Positions 27,880-37,255 of a stretch of 64,000 nt of DNA are shown here, piece by piece. Origin of the DNA: Nitrospirales bacterium (GTDB lineage: Bacteria > Nitrospirota > Nitrospiria > Nitrospirales > UBA8639); NCBI GenBank assembly GCA_031315915.1, contig JALDRK010000012.1, forward strand, positions 41,413 through 105,412, in the 5' to 3' direction. How positions within the stretch are numbered: the first letter of the stretch is position 1; every line of letters starts with the position of its first letter. The notes under the pieces were generated by a model. It was not told the origin of the DNA. It ran no database searches and saw nothing but the letters and a program-made list of their open reading frames with translations. The position numbers were made by a program, and so were the translations under genes.

Positions 27880-28064
27880 TATGCCCACTCGTGCTCCATT
27901 GTCAGCCGTTCATATCGATTCTTCGCTGACATCAATGAAGCATAACCACCCGCATTCTGCACCAACTTCACGCATCACCGCCTTGTGACCTTTCGGAACT
28001 CTCTGATAGGGTGACCGTTATCATTCATTTATCAGTTTTTGTTTTTTATATGAGGAATTATTCC

Positions 28065-28331
28065 ATGGACAGACCAGCCAGTTCTCAAGCCGACCGCCTA
28101 CTCTTGGATGCCAAAAAAGCCATTCTTCAAAATCAACATCAGCGATTCCAGGATCTCCAACAGGAAGGCCGATGGGATGAAGCCTGGAAACAACTGCACA
28201 TCACGTTGGCATGTGCCGCCGATCTTCTCAAAGATTCCGTGGGTCTTCTGGAACAGGTGGTTCATCAAAAACAGGCGCAGGCTTCTCCTCTTCAAGACTC
28301 GGCATCAGATTCCCCGGAAACGTCCACGTGA
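28065..28331 (+). CDS. Small hypothetical protein (the only plus-strand gene candidate)
   Basis: ATG 28065 is preceded by TGAGGA at about 9 nt, and the frame gives 88 residues: MDRPASSQADRLLLDAKKAI, then a helical stretch with RFQDLQQEGRWDEAWKQLHI and a polar tail. It has no signal peptide or known motif. It is divergent from cheB and convergent with the receptor gene at 28383. Helical composition with an EGRWDEAW turn could reflect a small FliT/FlaG-like chaperone, but there is no firm match. The good ribosome site and the gap it fills argue that it is real. Confidence 0.55.
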   Translation: MDRPASSQADRLLLDAKKAILQNQHQRFQDLQQEGRWDEAWKQLHITLACAADLLKDSVGLLEQVVHQKQAQASPLQDSASDSPETST

Positions 28332-28382
28332 GTCCTACGCAGAAGATCAGGCACGGTTCCATGATGTCGGAGACCATCGCGC

Positions 28383-30059
28383 TTAGACTTTAAATGCCCG
28401 AACCATTTTCTGAAGATCGCTGGCCAACAGACTCAAATCGCGACATGCCTGGGCCGATTGAGTCACGCCTTGGGTCGTTTCACGAGTGGTTCGGGTCACG
28501 GATTCCAAATCACTGGCGATCTGCCGGGTGGCCACAGATTGTTCTTCCGCAGCCTGAGCAATTTGCTGGATCATGCCTGATGTGACATTCACCATCGAGT
28601 AGATTTTGGCCAATGCTTCACCCGTTTTATTGGCCAATGCCACCCCCGCCTCGACCTTGTGGGTTCCTTGCTCCATGGAACCGACAGCGGTCTTGGTATC
28701 CTGTTGAATCTGTCGAATCATATCCCCAATTTCCTTGGTAGCTTTCGTCGTCCGTTCTGCCAATTTCCTGACCTCATCAGCCACCACCGCGAATCCTCGA
28801 CCTTGTTCCCCCGCTCTGGCTGCCTCAATAGCCGCATTCAGCGCCAGCAGATTTGTCTGATCGGCAATATCCTCAATGACTCCGACGATTTCTCCTATTT
28901 GATCGGAAGAACGTCCCAATGTCGTAATAATGGTGGATGCTTGCATCACCGCTTGCGAGACCTGCTGCATCCCATTCACGGTTTGCTCCATAACCATTTG
29001 TCCGTTCTTGGCGGTCTGAGCCGTTTCCTGAGCTATATTGGCGGCATCATTGGAATTCCTAGCGACCTCTCCCGCGGTCATCGTCATTTCTTCCACGGCC
29101 GAAGCCGATTGCACCACTCGAGAGTCTTGCCCTTCAGCCGCACGCACCGCGGAATCGGCCGTGGTAGATAATTGCACGGTTGAGGATGCCAACCGATTGG
29201 TCCCCTCACTGACCAAGAGAATGGCCCGTTGCATCTTTTCGATAAAGACATTGACGTACCGGGCCAGTTCGGCAATTTCATCGGATCTGGTCCCTACCGG
29301 AACCCGTCTCGTCAAATCCCCTTCCCCCTGAGCGATATCGCAAGCGATCGCGCTGAGTGCATATAAGGGTTTCAGGACAAACAGATGCACCATCCAATAC
29401 ACAGCCAACAGGCACATCACGATAATTCCCATCATCCACATGCCGGAATTGAATACCGAGTTGGCCATTAACGTTTGGGCATTCGCCATCGGAATAGACA
29501 CCGATAACAGACCAATCACTTCACCTAGCTGTTTTCCGGTATGACAACTGATACAGGCCTCTACGGAAGCCAGGTCGGCGCTCGCACGCCTGAAAGTCGG
29601 AATACCATTCATCACCTGAATATCGCTAAAGCTATCCGCGCCGTTTTTGATCAGGTTCATGGCCTTTTTTTCAAATTCATCACGGGGAGCATTGGCCGGA
29701 TTCATCGGTTGATCACTCACCAATCTGGCCTGAAACATTCCCTGCCTGCTCAATTCCTTGCCAATTTCCTGGGTTGCCGTGGCCGGAAACGGGATGGCAT
29801 TGGGATCTTCCTCATGCTCCCGAGCAACATGCAGTTGAGTACCCAATGAGGATTTTTTCAATTTGCCGACATAGTTTTTGGCAATATAGGCTCTGGTCAC
29901 TTCGATTTGCGATTGAATGACCCTGCTCTCTTCTTCTAAGAGTGCACGCAACCGCCCCTCTTCTTGGTGATACGTAATCCACAAACCCAGCAGAATCATG
30001 CCAGCCCCTAACAGGCCCAAGGCCAATACAAATTTTGCTCCGATTCTCATCTGTCTCAT
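28383..30059 (-). CDS. Methyl-accepting chemotaxis protein with a periplasmic c-heme (DUF3365/Tll0287-type) sensor
   Basis: Start at ATG 30059 ([10 protein letters not shown]), which has GAGGA 7 nt upstream; the frame extends six codons further. Membrane helix 1 is at about 8-28. The periplasmic domain has [31 protein letters not shown] and ends with one CISCH heme motif (about residues 169-173). Helix 2, HAMP and the signalling domain follow, with the tip [30 protein letters not shown]. There is no C-terminal pentapeptide. DUF3365 heme domains are linked to redox or gas sensing, so an energy-taxis role is likely. It is 32 nt after the next receptor gene. Confidence 0.9.
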   Translation of the reverse strand: MRQMRIGAKFVLALGLLGAGMILLGLWITYHQEEGRLRALLEEESRVIQSQIEVTRAYIAKNYVGKLKKSSLGTQLHVAREHEEDPNAIPFPATATQEIGKELSRQGMFQARLVSDQPMNPANAPRDEFEKKAMNLIKNGADSFSDIQVMNGIPTFRRASADLASVEACISCHTGKQLGEVIGLLSVSIPMANAQTLMANSVFNSGMWMMGIIVMCLLAVYWMVHLFVLKPLYALSAIACDIAQGEGDLTRRVPVGTRSDEIAELARYVNVFIEKMQRAILLVSEGTNRLASSTVQLSTTADSAVRAAEGQDSRVVQSASAVEEMTMTAGEVARNSNDAANIAQETAQTAKNGQMVMEQTVNGMQQVSQAVMQASTIITTLGRSSDQIGEIVGVIEDIADQTNLLALNAAIEAARAGEQGRGFAVVADEVRKLAERTTKATKEIGDMIRQIQQDTKTAVGSMEQGTHKVEAGVALANKTGEALAKIYSMVNVTSGMIQQIAQAAEEQSVATRQIASDLESVTRTTRETTQGVTQSAQACRDLSLLASDLQKMVRAFKV

Positions 30060-30091
30060 AGATTTCCTCGTCATCACATAACCTAGCTACT

Positions 30092-32206
30092 CTATGCCGA
30101 CACTTTGCCATTTAACGTTAAACGTCGAAGAGATGTTTGAAGCTCATCAGCCAGTGCCGTAAACTTTTGTGTGGCCGTGCCGACTTCTTGGATGTGCCTT
30201 TGATTGTCCAAACTCAGTTGCGCCACTTGTTGAATACTCGAAGCAATCTGTCCGGAGACATCTGACTGTTGTTGCGTGGAATGCGCAATTTGTTGGATCA
30301 TATCCACCACCCGCTGAACACCATTCACTATTTCCGTGAGTCGAAGTCCGGCTTCCCGGGCCATTTTGACTCCGGAATTCGCGTCTTCCGTTCCCTGTTC
30401 CATAGACCGTACCGCCTCATATGTACCGGCTTGAACCGCTTCAATGACTGTGGCAATTTCTTTTGTCGCCTTGCTCGTTCGTTCGGCTAACTTCCGGACT
30501 TCATCAGCCACCACCGCAAACCCTCTTCCCTGATCCCCGGCTCGAGCCGCTTCAATGGCCGCATTCAGCGCCAGCAGATTGGTCTGTTCGGCAATATCTT
30601 CAATCACACCGATAATATCCCCGATTTCTTTGGACCGCTGTCCTAATTGATAAATCCGTTCTGACGATTCCTGAATGCGGTGTGAAACCGATTCCATGCC
30701 TTGAATCGAGGTGGCCACGATTTCACCCCCTCGAATTGCAGACTGATTCACTTCCATAGCCGTGGCGGCCAATCCATGGGTATTCTTGGCCATATCTCCC
30801 GCAGTTGCCGACATTTCTTCCACAGCCTGAGCCACGTGGGTGGCCTGAGACACCTGATTATGGCTGGCCTGTGTTACCTGATAGCCAGCCTTGGCCAATT
30901 GTTGAGAGGATGCTGAAACGGAATGTGCCACATTTTGCGTTTGCAAAAGCATCGTATTCAATTGATCGAGCAAATTATTGAATGCCTGTCCCATTTGCCC
31001 CAATTCATCACGGGTCCGCACCGGCACACGATGAGTCAGATCGCCCTGGGCCGCTTTGGCCGCTACTTCCCAAACGGGCCGCAATCGGTTGACAACTTTT
31101 CTTCCCATAAGGATCCCAATCGGAATCACCACGATAAGCCCCAGCGACATTTCCAGGAGGGTATTTCGGGTAATCGTGCGGACATGCGCCAACGCTTCCC
31201 CCTCCGGCACTTGAACCAAAACGGACCAATTCATCCCCTGAAACCCCAGACCTTCATCTAAATGGCTATATCCCACGAATTGAGTGGATTGTTTGCCGGG
31301 ATGAAAATGCCGAGACACTCCGGATTGCCCCTGCATGGCTTGTCGAGCAGGGATGAAGCCCCTTTCGGCCAGATTCATTTTAAACAACGTATTGTCAAAA
31401 TCATGAATCATGTCTTCGGTCTGATGAACGCTTGGCGCGTAGTCGATTAAGAGAAATCCTTGTCCATCTTGTAAATTCAATTCCGCACTGGGAAACCCAT
31501 TTTTTCGCAATTCCTGATATGCACCTTGAAACAGCGATTCGATTGCAGAAAATTTCATGCGCTGGCTCCAATATCCCACTACCACATCTTTTTCATACAG
31601 GGGCGTAGACAATCCGATGGTTAATCCACTGTTACCGGGATAAGCCTGTTTGACGTGCTGATCCACACTGACATATTCCACAAACACCGGCTTCGCCTGT
31701 CCCGCACGCTGAGAATCGTTGGCCGGCACGGGACGCCCGAGTTGAGAGGACAGAGATTGAAACCATGAAGTCCCGCGATAGTCATTGCCATATAACCCTG
31801 CGGTCGGAATCGGTTCACCCGACGCACTTCGATCATTGACCGCAATCAAATGTCCGCTGATATCTACGACTTCAATCAGATAGTAATTCCCGGCCGTTTG
31901 AACATACCGGTTGAGGGCTCCAACAATGGCATTGGATCCATGACCCGGTTGATACCACCGCTCACGGTCTAACACGAGGGGATTCTGAGTGAACGTCAAC
32001 GCATCTTGACGCCGCTCTTGAAGAAAAAAAAGAATGTTCGCTGACAGCCGTTCCGCAACTCCCTGATATTGCACGCCAACTTCATTTTCTAAAATCGCCG
32101 TCGTTTGAAAAAGCGAATAGACTTGCACACTCAACGGGATCAGGGAAAATCCCACTAATAAGAGGACTAACTTTGTTGTGAGGCCGACCTGTTTTGTAAA
32201 ATTCAT
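30092..32206 (-). CDS. Methyl-accepting chemotaxis protein with a dCache-type sensor
   Basis: A 704-residue receptor with membrane helix 1 near 10-30 and a large periplasmic region of about 310 residues. That region has double-Cache traits: [35 protein letters not shown] and [21 protein letters not shown]. Membrane helix 2, HAMP and a signalling domain follow, with tip [30 protein letters not shown]. It ends LTLNGKVSA with no pentapeptide. dCache domains commonly bind amino acids or organic acids; the ligand cannot be told here. Its sensor is related to that of the receptor at 50798 (shared order [30 protein letters not shown](N/D)(S/D)GLT). Confidence 0.92.
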   Translation of the reverse strand: MNFTKQVGLTTKLVLLLVGFSLIPLSVQVYSLFQTTAILENEVGVQYQGVAERLSANILFFLQERRQDALTFTQNPLVLDRERWYQPGHGSNAIVGALNRYVQTAGNYYLIEVVDISGHLIAVNDRSASGEPIPTAGLYGNDYRGTSWFQSLSSQLGRPVPANDSQRAGQAKPVFVEYVSVDQHVKQAYPGNSGLTIGLSTPLYEKDVVVGYWSQRMKFSAIESLFQGAYQELRKNGFPSAELNLQDGQGFLLIDYAPSVHQTEDMIHDFDNTLFKMNLAERGFIPARQAMQGQSGVSRHFHPGKQSTQFVGYSHLDEGLGFQGMNWSVLVQVPEGEALAHVRTITRNTLLEMSLGLIVVIPIGILMGRKVVNRLRPVWEVAAKAAQGDLTHRVPVRTRDELGQMGQAFNNLLDQLNTMLLQTQNVAHSVSASSQQLAKAGYQVTQASHNQVSQATHVAQAVEEMSATAGDMAKNTHGLAATAMEVNQSAIRGGEIVATSIQGMESVSHRIQESSERIYQLGQRSKEIGDIIGVIEDIAEQTNLLALNAAIEAARAGDQGRGFAVVADEVRKLAERTSKATKEIATVIEAVQAGTYEAVRSMEQGTEDANSGVKMAREAGLRLTEIVNGVQRVVDMIQQIAHSTQQQSDVSGQIASSIQQVAQLSLDNQRHIQEVGTATQKFTALADELQTSLRRLTLNGKVSA

Positions 32207-32270
32207 ATGTGAGCGTCCTTTACGAATAACGATGCACAGACCGCAAACGGATGGAGACTGGGCTCCTACG

Positions 32271-33245
32271 TCACCGATTGGCTCCCGATCCCGTCAATAT
32301 GGCGGAATGCGGCTTCTGTCCAATATGCTCCAATAGCTTGTCACGCAAATCGGTCGGGTGAAATTTGGTCACATAATCGGTCACCCCAACGGATTTTCCC
32401 TTATCTACGTTGCATTGCCCGGACAAGGAGGAATGCATGAGCACCGGTAAATCCTGGAGGCGCGGGTCTTCTCGAATATGTTTCGTCAAGGAGAATCCGT
32501 CCATTTCCGGCATTTCAATATCGGTAATGATTCCCACAAAGTACTGAAATATTGACTGATCAAGTTTCTCGCACAGATCTGCACATTGGCGTAAGCGATT
32601 CAAGGCTTCTCGCCCCGTCTGGGTTTCTTCCCAGGACATCCCAAGCCGTTCCAACGTTTTCGTGATTTGTTTTCGAGCCACCAACGAATCGTCGGCGAGT
32701 AAGACGCGCTTCCCCTCCAATTCCTTGATCGCCTCAATACCGATATAAATTTCGTCGTCCATTTTGGGGTGGAGCTCGGCCAAAACTTTTTCCACATCTA
32801 AAATTAACACCATCCGGCCGTCATCAAGTTTGGTCACAGCCGTGACCGACCCTTGTCGACTTGACTGGACTAACGGTGGCGGAATCTGTATTTTTTCCCA
32901 CGACATGCGGATGATTCGATCCACCCCCTTCACCAAAAACCCCTGTTTATTGTCATTATATTCGGCAATAATAAGCTTCCCGGCTCCAGCGTCTAATGGG
33001 CCCAATCCGATGGCCTGCTTTAAATCGACCAAAGCTACATTTTCTCCGCGAAGATTGACGATCCCCAGCACTCTAGGGTCCGAATCGGGAATTTTCGTGA
33101 TGGGCGGCATTTTCATGACTTCCCGGATCTTAAACACATTGATGCCGTAGATTTCTTCCGTTCCCAAATCAAACATCAATAATTCCATTTTGTTGGCACC
33201 TGCCAACCGAGTCCGTTGATCGATCTCCGCCATCCACTTTTCCAT
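32271..33245 (-). CDS. cheV: CheV (CheW-receiver fusion)
   Basis: A 324-residue CheV. The N-terminal CheW domain has [21 protein letters not shown] and [17 protein letters not shown]. The C-terminal receiver has the acidic pocket [12 protein letters not shown], phospho-Asp in [11 protein letters not shown] and a Lys in [10 protein letters not shown]. CheV couples receptors to CheA and acts as a phosphate-controlled adaptor or sink. Start at ATG 33245 with GAGGGG 9 nt upstream. It lies between cheA and the two receptor genes, as expected for a shared signalling unit. Confidence 0.94.
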   Translation of the reverse strand: MEKWMAEIDQRTRLAGANKMELLMFDLGTEEIYGINVFKIREVMKMPPITKIPDSDPRVLGIVNLRGENVALVDLKQAIGLGPLDAGAGKLIIAEYNDNKQGFLVKGVDRIIRMSWEKIQIPPPLVQSSRQGSVTAVTKLDDGRMVLILDVEKVLAELHPKMDDEIYIGIEAIKELEGKRVLLADDSLVARKQITKTLERLGMSWEETQTGREALNRLRQCADLCEKLDQSIFQYFVGIITDIEMPEMDGFSLTKHIREDPRLQDLPVLMHSSLSGQCNVDKGKSVGVTDYVTKFHPTDLRDKLLEHIGQKPHSAILTGSGANR

Positions 33246-33354
33246 AATACTGCCCCCTCACTCCCCTTCTCTCATCCGATAAATTCGTCTATCGCTGTTG
33301 GCATATGTTTTTCAAAGCCCAGGCAGATGAATTTCGCGGGAGAGCTTTGATGCT

Positions 33355-35250
33355 TCAAATACCGGCCAACGTCGTTGATTGGACCTCACCCACCAGATCG
33401 GCCATATCCAAAATCAACACGACCTTGCCATCTCCGGTAATGGTCGCTCCGGCCACACCTTGGACATCGGCCAAATATTCACCCAACGATTTGATGACGA
33501 CCTCTTCTTGAGCTTTGAGACGATCAACCACGACTCCAAACCGCCGTTCTCCTACATCCACCACGACGACATAACATTCCTCTGTAGCTTGAGAATTGGG
33601 AATATGAAACGTTTGCCCTAAATCCAAGAGCGGCAAAATTCGTTCACGAAGATTCAGCACTGCCTGCCCATTGACACTTTTAATGTCTTCCTTTTTCACC
33701 TTAACCGCTTCTATGACTGACGCCAGCGGGATTGCGAACGTCGCACATTCCACTTCCACCATCAATGCCTGAATAATAGCCACAGTCAACGGTAATTTAA
33801 TCGTCACGAGACTTCCTCGACCAAGCTCGGAATCCAAGTCCAAACTGCCATTCATCCGGCTAATATTGGTGCGTACGACATCCATACCTACCCCACGGCC
33901 GGATAAATCGCTGACCTGGTCGGCTGTGCTAAAACCCGGAAGAAAAATCATATTCATAATATCTTTGGGTGCCATGGCACTGAGATCCGCTTCAGATGCT
34001 AACCCCTTGGCTACAGCCTTGGCGGCGATTTTATCCACTTGCAATCCCCGGCCATCATCTTCCACACGAATCACAATGCTATTGCCCTCCTGATAGGCTG
34101 ACAGACGGACGTAACCTTCGGAACTCTTTCCTTTCAGTTTCCGTTCCTCACCGGTTTCCAGACCATGATCCATTGAATTTCGAACGAGATGGACCAAAGG
34201 ATCACCCAGTTCATCCGCCACCGATTTATCCACCTCGGTATCTTCCCCCGCCAGCTCCAAACGCACATGCTTCCCAAGCTTACTGGCCACATCACGCACA
34301 AGACGGGGGAATCGGGAAAACACCTTCCGGATCGGCACCATCCGAGTTTTCATTACGGCCAATTGCAAATCCGAGGTCACAAGATTCAACTGCGCCAGAG
34401 TGATGCTCAGCTCGCGAACCAATGCATTGGTTTCATATTGTTCCTCCAATCCAAAACCGAGCTTCATCAACCGATTGCGGTTCAACACCAATTCGCCAAC
34501 CAGATTCATGACATGATCCAAGCGCCTGGTTTCCACTCTGACCGTCTGATCTTCTTCCTTCCCTCCTGCCGGTTTATTGGATGTCGGATGAGCAGCCTGA
34601 AGAGTCCGTGACGCCGCTTCCTTCATTTTATCGAGCACTTCGGATAACCCAGGGGCAAGCTCCGTTGAAGGATGGGACATGTCATCATCCTTGTCGTTTT
34701 CTTCCTCATCCGCCTTGGAATGAGTCGCGAGGGAAGCTTGCCCTCCCATGGGATTTTCTGAAGGCTTCATCGGAAGGGATGAAGACGATGTGGAAGAACC
34801 AGGAGAGGGACCATCGGATTTTTTCGATACCGACACGGGTGGTGGTGGACATAAATCAGCCGCACTCTCCATGGTGAGAGTAAGTTTATTGACGATCATC
34901 TCGGTTTCGACATGAGAATCCTCTCCAGTTGCCCGAATATCCGCCTGCAGGGCTTTGACGGCATCCACAGCTTCCAAAATGATATCGATAATAAACGGGG
35001 AGACGGTCATTTCACCTTGTCGAAGTTTATTCAACAAACTTTCCCCTTGATGAGCCACTTCCACCAAATGCGTGAACCCCAAGAACCCTGCCGATCCTTT
35101 CATACTGTGCATGCAACGAAAAATCTCGTTCAATAATTCGGTATTGGAGGGTTCGGCCTCCAATTTCACGAAATGTTGATCCAAGGCCTCCAACATTTCC
35201 GTGCTTTCCGCCAAGAAATCATTTAGTATTTCTTGCATTTCGTCATTCAT
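33355..35250 (-). CDS. cheA: Chemotaxis histidine kinase CheA (system 1)
   Basis: Start at ATG 35250 (MNDEMQEILNDFL, 631 aa), with AGGAT 8 nt upstream. HPt domain: phospho-His48 in CMHSMKGSAGF. A low-complexity linker follows at about 150-230 (SSTSSSSLPM, EEENDKDDD) in place of a recognisable P2. The dimer domain LDHVMNLVGELVLNRNRL, the ATPase with LVHLVRNSMDHGLE and GRGVGMDVVR, and a CheW-like P5 domain complete the protein. It takes signals from the receptors at 28383-32206 and phosphorylates the CheY at 35969. It lies 53 nt after cheZ. Confidence 0.95.
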   Translation of the reverse strand: MNDEMQEILNDFLAESTEMLEALDQHFVKLEAEPSNTELLNEIFRCMHSMKGSAGFLGFTHLVEVAHQGESLLNKLRQGEMTVSPFIIDIILEAVDAVKALQADIRATGEDSHVETEMIVNKLTLTMESAADLCPPPPVSVSKKSDGPSPGSSTSSSSLPMKPSENPMGGQASLATHSKADEEENDKDDDMSHPSTELAPGLSEVLDKMKEAASRTLQAAHPTSNKPAGGKEEDQTVRVETRRLDHVMNLVGELVLNRNRLMKLGFGLEEQYETNALVRELSITLAQLNLVTSDLQLAVMKTRMVPIRKVFSRFPRLVRDVASKLGKHVRLELAGEDTEVDKSVADELGDPLVHLVRNSMDHGLETGEERKLKGKSSEGYVRLSAYQEGNSIVIRVEDDGRGLQVDKIAAKAVAKGLASEADLSAMAPKDIMNMIFLPGFSTADQVSDLSGRGVGMDVVRTNISRMNGSLDLDSELGRGSLVTIKLPLTVAIIQALMVEVECATFAIPLASVIEAVKVKKEDIKSVNGQAVLNLRERILPLLDLGQTFHIPNSQATEECYVVVVDVGERRFGVVVDRLKAQEEVVIKSLGEYLADVQGVAGATITGDGKVVLILDMADLVGEVQSTTLAGI

Positions 35251-35303
35251 AAGCAATCCTTAATTTCTCCAATGCCCTCCAACATCACCATAGGTCCGTT
35301 AGC

Positions 35304-35939
35304 TTAAGAACACCCGAATTCGGACAAAATATCGTCAACCAAGTTCTGCTCCAGCGCGCTGGTTTTGGAAACCTCTAACTGCTTGAGCATTTCATACGCC
35401 CGACCTTCGGCTTGCTTATTTTTCCCCATCATTTTTTGTTGAAGCCCAAACACGACAACCAGTTTGAGTAATTTATGTTGGACTTCATTAAGAATCGTCA
35501 CCAATTTGGCCACGCGTTGCGCCACCAAATCTTGAAACGATAACGCCACATGAATATTCATGAGATATTGTTCATCGATTTTCAGGTGATCAAGAAAGCC
35601 ATCCACCTGCTTGGCCTGTTCGGCACTCACCCCACCCTTTAAGGCCAATAATTCTTTCATCATGTGTGCTCGGCGCCGCTCCATCTCTTCAGTGATGGTG
35701 AGCACCTTATGGGTGCCTTCCTCGGTCAATTTCGCCAGATCACCCAAATGTTTTGTGGCTTGCGGAAGTTGGTCGGAAGTACTCGCCACTGGGGTTTCCA
35801 TGTCTCGAATGGTTTTCGTCATCATTTCCACATACTTGGTCAGCTCGGCCAGTTCGGCATAGATTGTGCTATTTTTTTCAACTTCCTCCTCCGTGTCCGA
35901 TTGCTTCGGATTCGCGTCATAACCTCGATCAACAAGCAT
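35304..35939 (-). CDS. cheZ: CheY-P phosphatase CheZ
   Basis: A 211-residue CheZ. A long helical hairpin leads to the active-site segment ALSFQDLVAQRVAKL, where the glutamine of FQD-L-x-x-Q positions water as in E. coli. The C-terminal amphipathic helix NLVDDILSEFG binds CheY. It lies 29 nt after cheY and 53 nt before cheA in the order cheY-cheZ-cheA. This layout, with a CheY resembling the enteric one, implies enteric-like signal termination in system 1. Confidence 0.93.
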   Translation of the reverse strand: MLVDRGYDANPKQSDTEEEVEKNSTIYAELAELTKYVEMMTKTIRDMETPVASTSDQLPQATKHLGDLAKLTEEGTHKVLTITEEMERRRAHMMKELLALKGGVSAEQAKQVDGFLDHLKIDEQYLMNIHVALSFQDLVAQRVAKLVTILNEVQHKLLKLVVVFGLQQKMMGKNKQAEGRAYEMLKQLEVSKTSALEQNLVDDILSEFGCS

Positions 35940-35968
35940 AAATGTCTCCTTCTCGGGACTCGAGTGGC

Positions 35969-36367
35969 CTAGGATTTCACCGCCTGAATCTTGGCGAAAA
36001 TTTTTTCCAACTTTTCCTGTAGCGCTTCCGCAGTGAATGGTTTCACCACATAGTTACTCACTCCGGCCTGCACCGCTTCAATGATATTTTCTTTTTGAGC
36101 CTCGGCCGTGACCATCAAAAACGGAAGATTTTTCAAATCCGGGTCTGCGCGGACCGTTCGAAGTAATTCGATCCCTTGCATCACGGGCATGTTCCAATCG
36201 GATACCACCAATCCAAAGCCTCCAGCTTTCAATTTCGTGAACGCATCCTGGCCATTTTCAGCTTCCATAATGTCCGAAAAACCGATTTGCCGTAAGACGT
36301 TCTTCACAATTCGTCGCATCGTGGACATATCATCAACTACCAACACTTTAATCCTGGTATCGATCAT
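35969..36367 (-). CDS. cheY: Chemotaxis response regulator CheY (system 1)
   Basis: A 132-residue single receiver. Acidic pocket [11 protein letters not shown], phospho-Asp57 in [12 protein letters not shown], Thr in MVTAEAQ and Lys in YVVKPFT are all present. The [14 protein letters not shown] and SDWNMP signatures are very close to motor-binding CheY of E. coli type, so this is the likely switch-binding regulator. Start at ATG 36367 with AAGGAG 8 nt upstream. It is the first gene of the cheY-cheZ-cheA-cheV-receptor unit. Confidence 0.95.
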   Translation of the reverse strand: MIDTRIKVLVVDDMSTMRRIVKNVLRQIGFSDIMEAENGQDAFTKLKAGGFGLVVSDWNMPVMQGIELLRTVRADPDLKNLPFLMVTAEAQKENIIEAVQAGVSNYVVKPFTAEALQEKLEKIFAKIQAVKS

Positions 36368-37096
36368 AACGGACTCCTTACAATAAGACGTGTTAACGGG
36401 CGCCTGGGTTTTTCCTGAGAAATCGCATCTTTCCTCTGCCCAGATCCATGTATCCGGCGAATGGAGTTCGCAAGGATCTGACTATGGAAAATTCGGTTTT
36501 TGCGGAATCGTTCTTAAGTGGTCACATTGGAAAATTTTTAATTTTCTACCTCAGAATTCTTCGTTCCTTTCTCTTGCGCGGTTTCTTCAGACAAGAGTTC
36601 AGAGTCAATCTTTTGCTTCTCTCATATCACTCATTTTCTTCTAAGCCCTTAGCAGGAACCTTCATAACGAAACATAGGAATACAGACTCGCCATCACTAG
36701 AAATATGACATGCCGAACGGCACCCACGAGGCAAGAAACACATCAAGATCCCCGTCGAGGGAACAATACACCAGGGGAAAAATTAACAATTAGGCAGGGC
36801 GCCCCTGAGGGGGCGAATTCATGATCTCCCGAATTGAAGTCTCTGAAGGTTGTCGGAGAAGGTGGCGTCACCGATTAATTAAGACTAAAACGTTCCCGAC
36901 CGCCATTCTGCGGAATGACTCCTACCGTTTCATCCGCGCCGGCATTCTGTACCCACGTTTCAATCTCTTCACGCACAAAACGCCAATGCTTACCCACCTT
37001 ATGTCCCGGCAATCGTCGTTCACGGGCCAGTTTGTAGATGGTTGACTTTGGGACTTTTAAAAAAGTAGACACTTCACTTAATGTCAACAAATCTTT
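36368..37096. other. Intergenic region upstream of cheY, including the 3' part of the HTH gene
   Basis: From 36368 to 36874 I find no gene with a ribosome site. The stretch must hold the cheY promoter, but no sigma-54, sigma-28 or clear sigma-70 elements stand out. The hairpin at 36800-36815 is the only structure seen. The segment 36500-36660 is AT-rich compared with its surroundings. Confidence 0.5.
36800..36815 (-). terminator. GC-rich hairpin downstream of the HTH gene, possible terminator
   Basis: CGCCCC, loop TGAG and GGGGCG form a perfect 6-bp stem, about 60 nt past the HTH gene stop. In that gene's direction a T-rich stretch (TTAATTTTT) follows about 15 nt later, too far for a classical intrinsic terminator, so the assignment is weak. 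Confidence 0.35.
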
Positions 37097-37099
37097 CAT
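36875..37099 (-). CDS. Small excisionase-like helix-turn-helix DNA-binding protein
   Basis: I start at ATG 37099 (MKDLLTLSEVSTFLKVP, 74 aa), with GAGGG about 8 nt upstream; the frame runs on to ATG 37222. The segment SEVSTFLKVPKSTIYKLARERRLPGHKVGKHWRFVREEIETWV is the whole MerR/excisionase-type winged helix domain in its usual order. Stand-alone members are common near mobile elements and as small regulators. It is alone between the cheY operon and the hybrid kinase, with no integrase nearby, so it may be a local transcription factor. The target is unknown. Confidence 0.8.
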   Translation of the reverse strand: MKDLLTLSEVSTFLKVPKSTIYKLARERRLPGHKVGKHWRFVREEIETWVQNAGADETVGVIPQNGGRERFSLN

Positions 37100-37255
37100 T
37101 GGTATACCCTCATAAGAGTTGGTCAGTAATGGTTCACGTATCGGATCAATAGTTGGAAAACTTAAGAGTTCGTTGCCAATAGCGAAGAATTGATGTACGG
37201 GGCCTTTCATTGTTGCGGACATCTCCGGGTTAAATCATCAAAAATGTCCAAAAGT

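Noticed and set aside
27990..28000. Sigma-54-like element between cheB and the small plus-strand gene
   Set aside because: TGGTGC..ATGC has only 8 nt between GG and GC instead of the required 10, so it cannot be a sigma-54 core.
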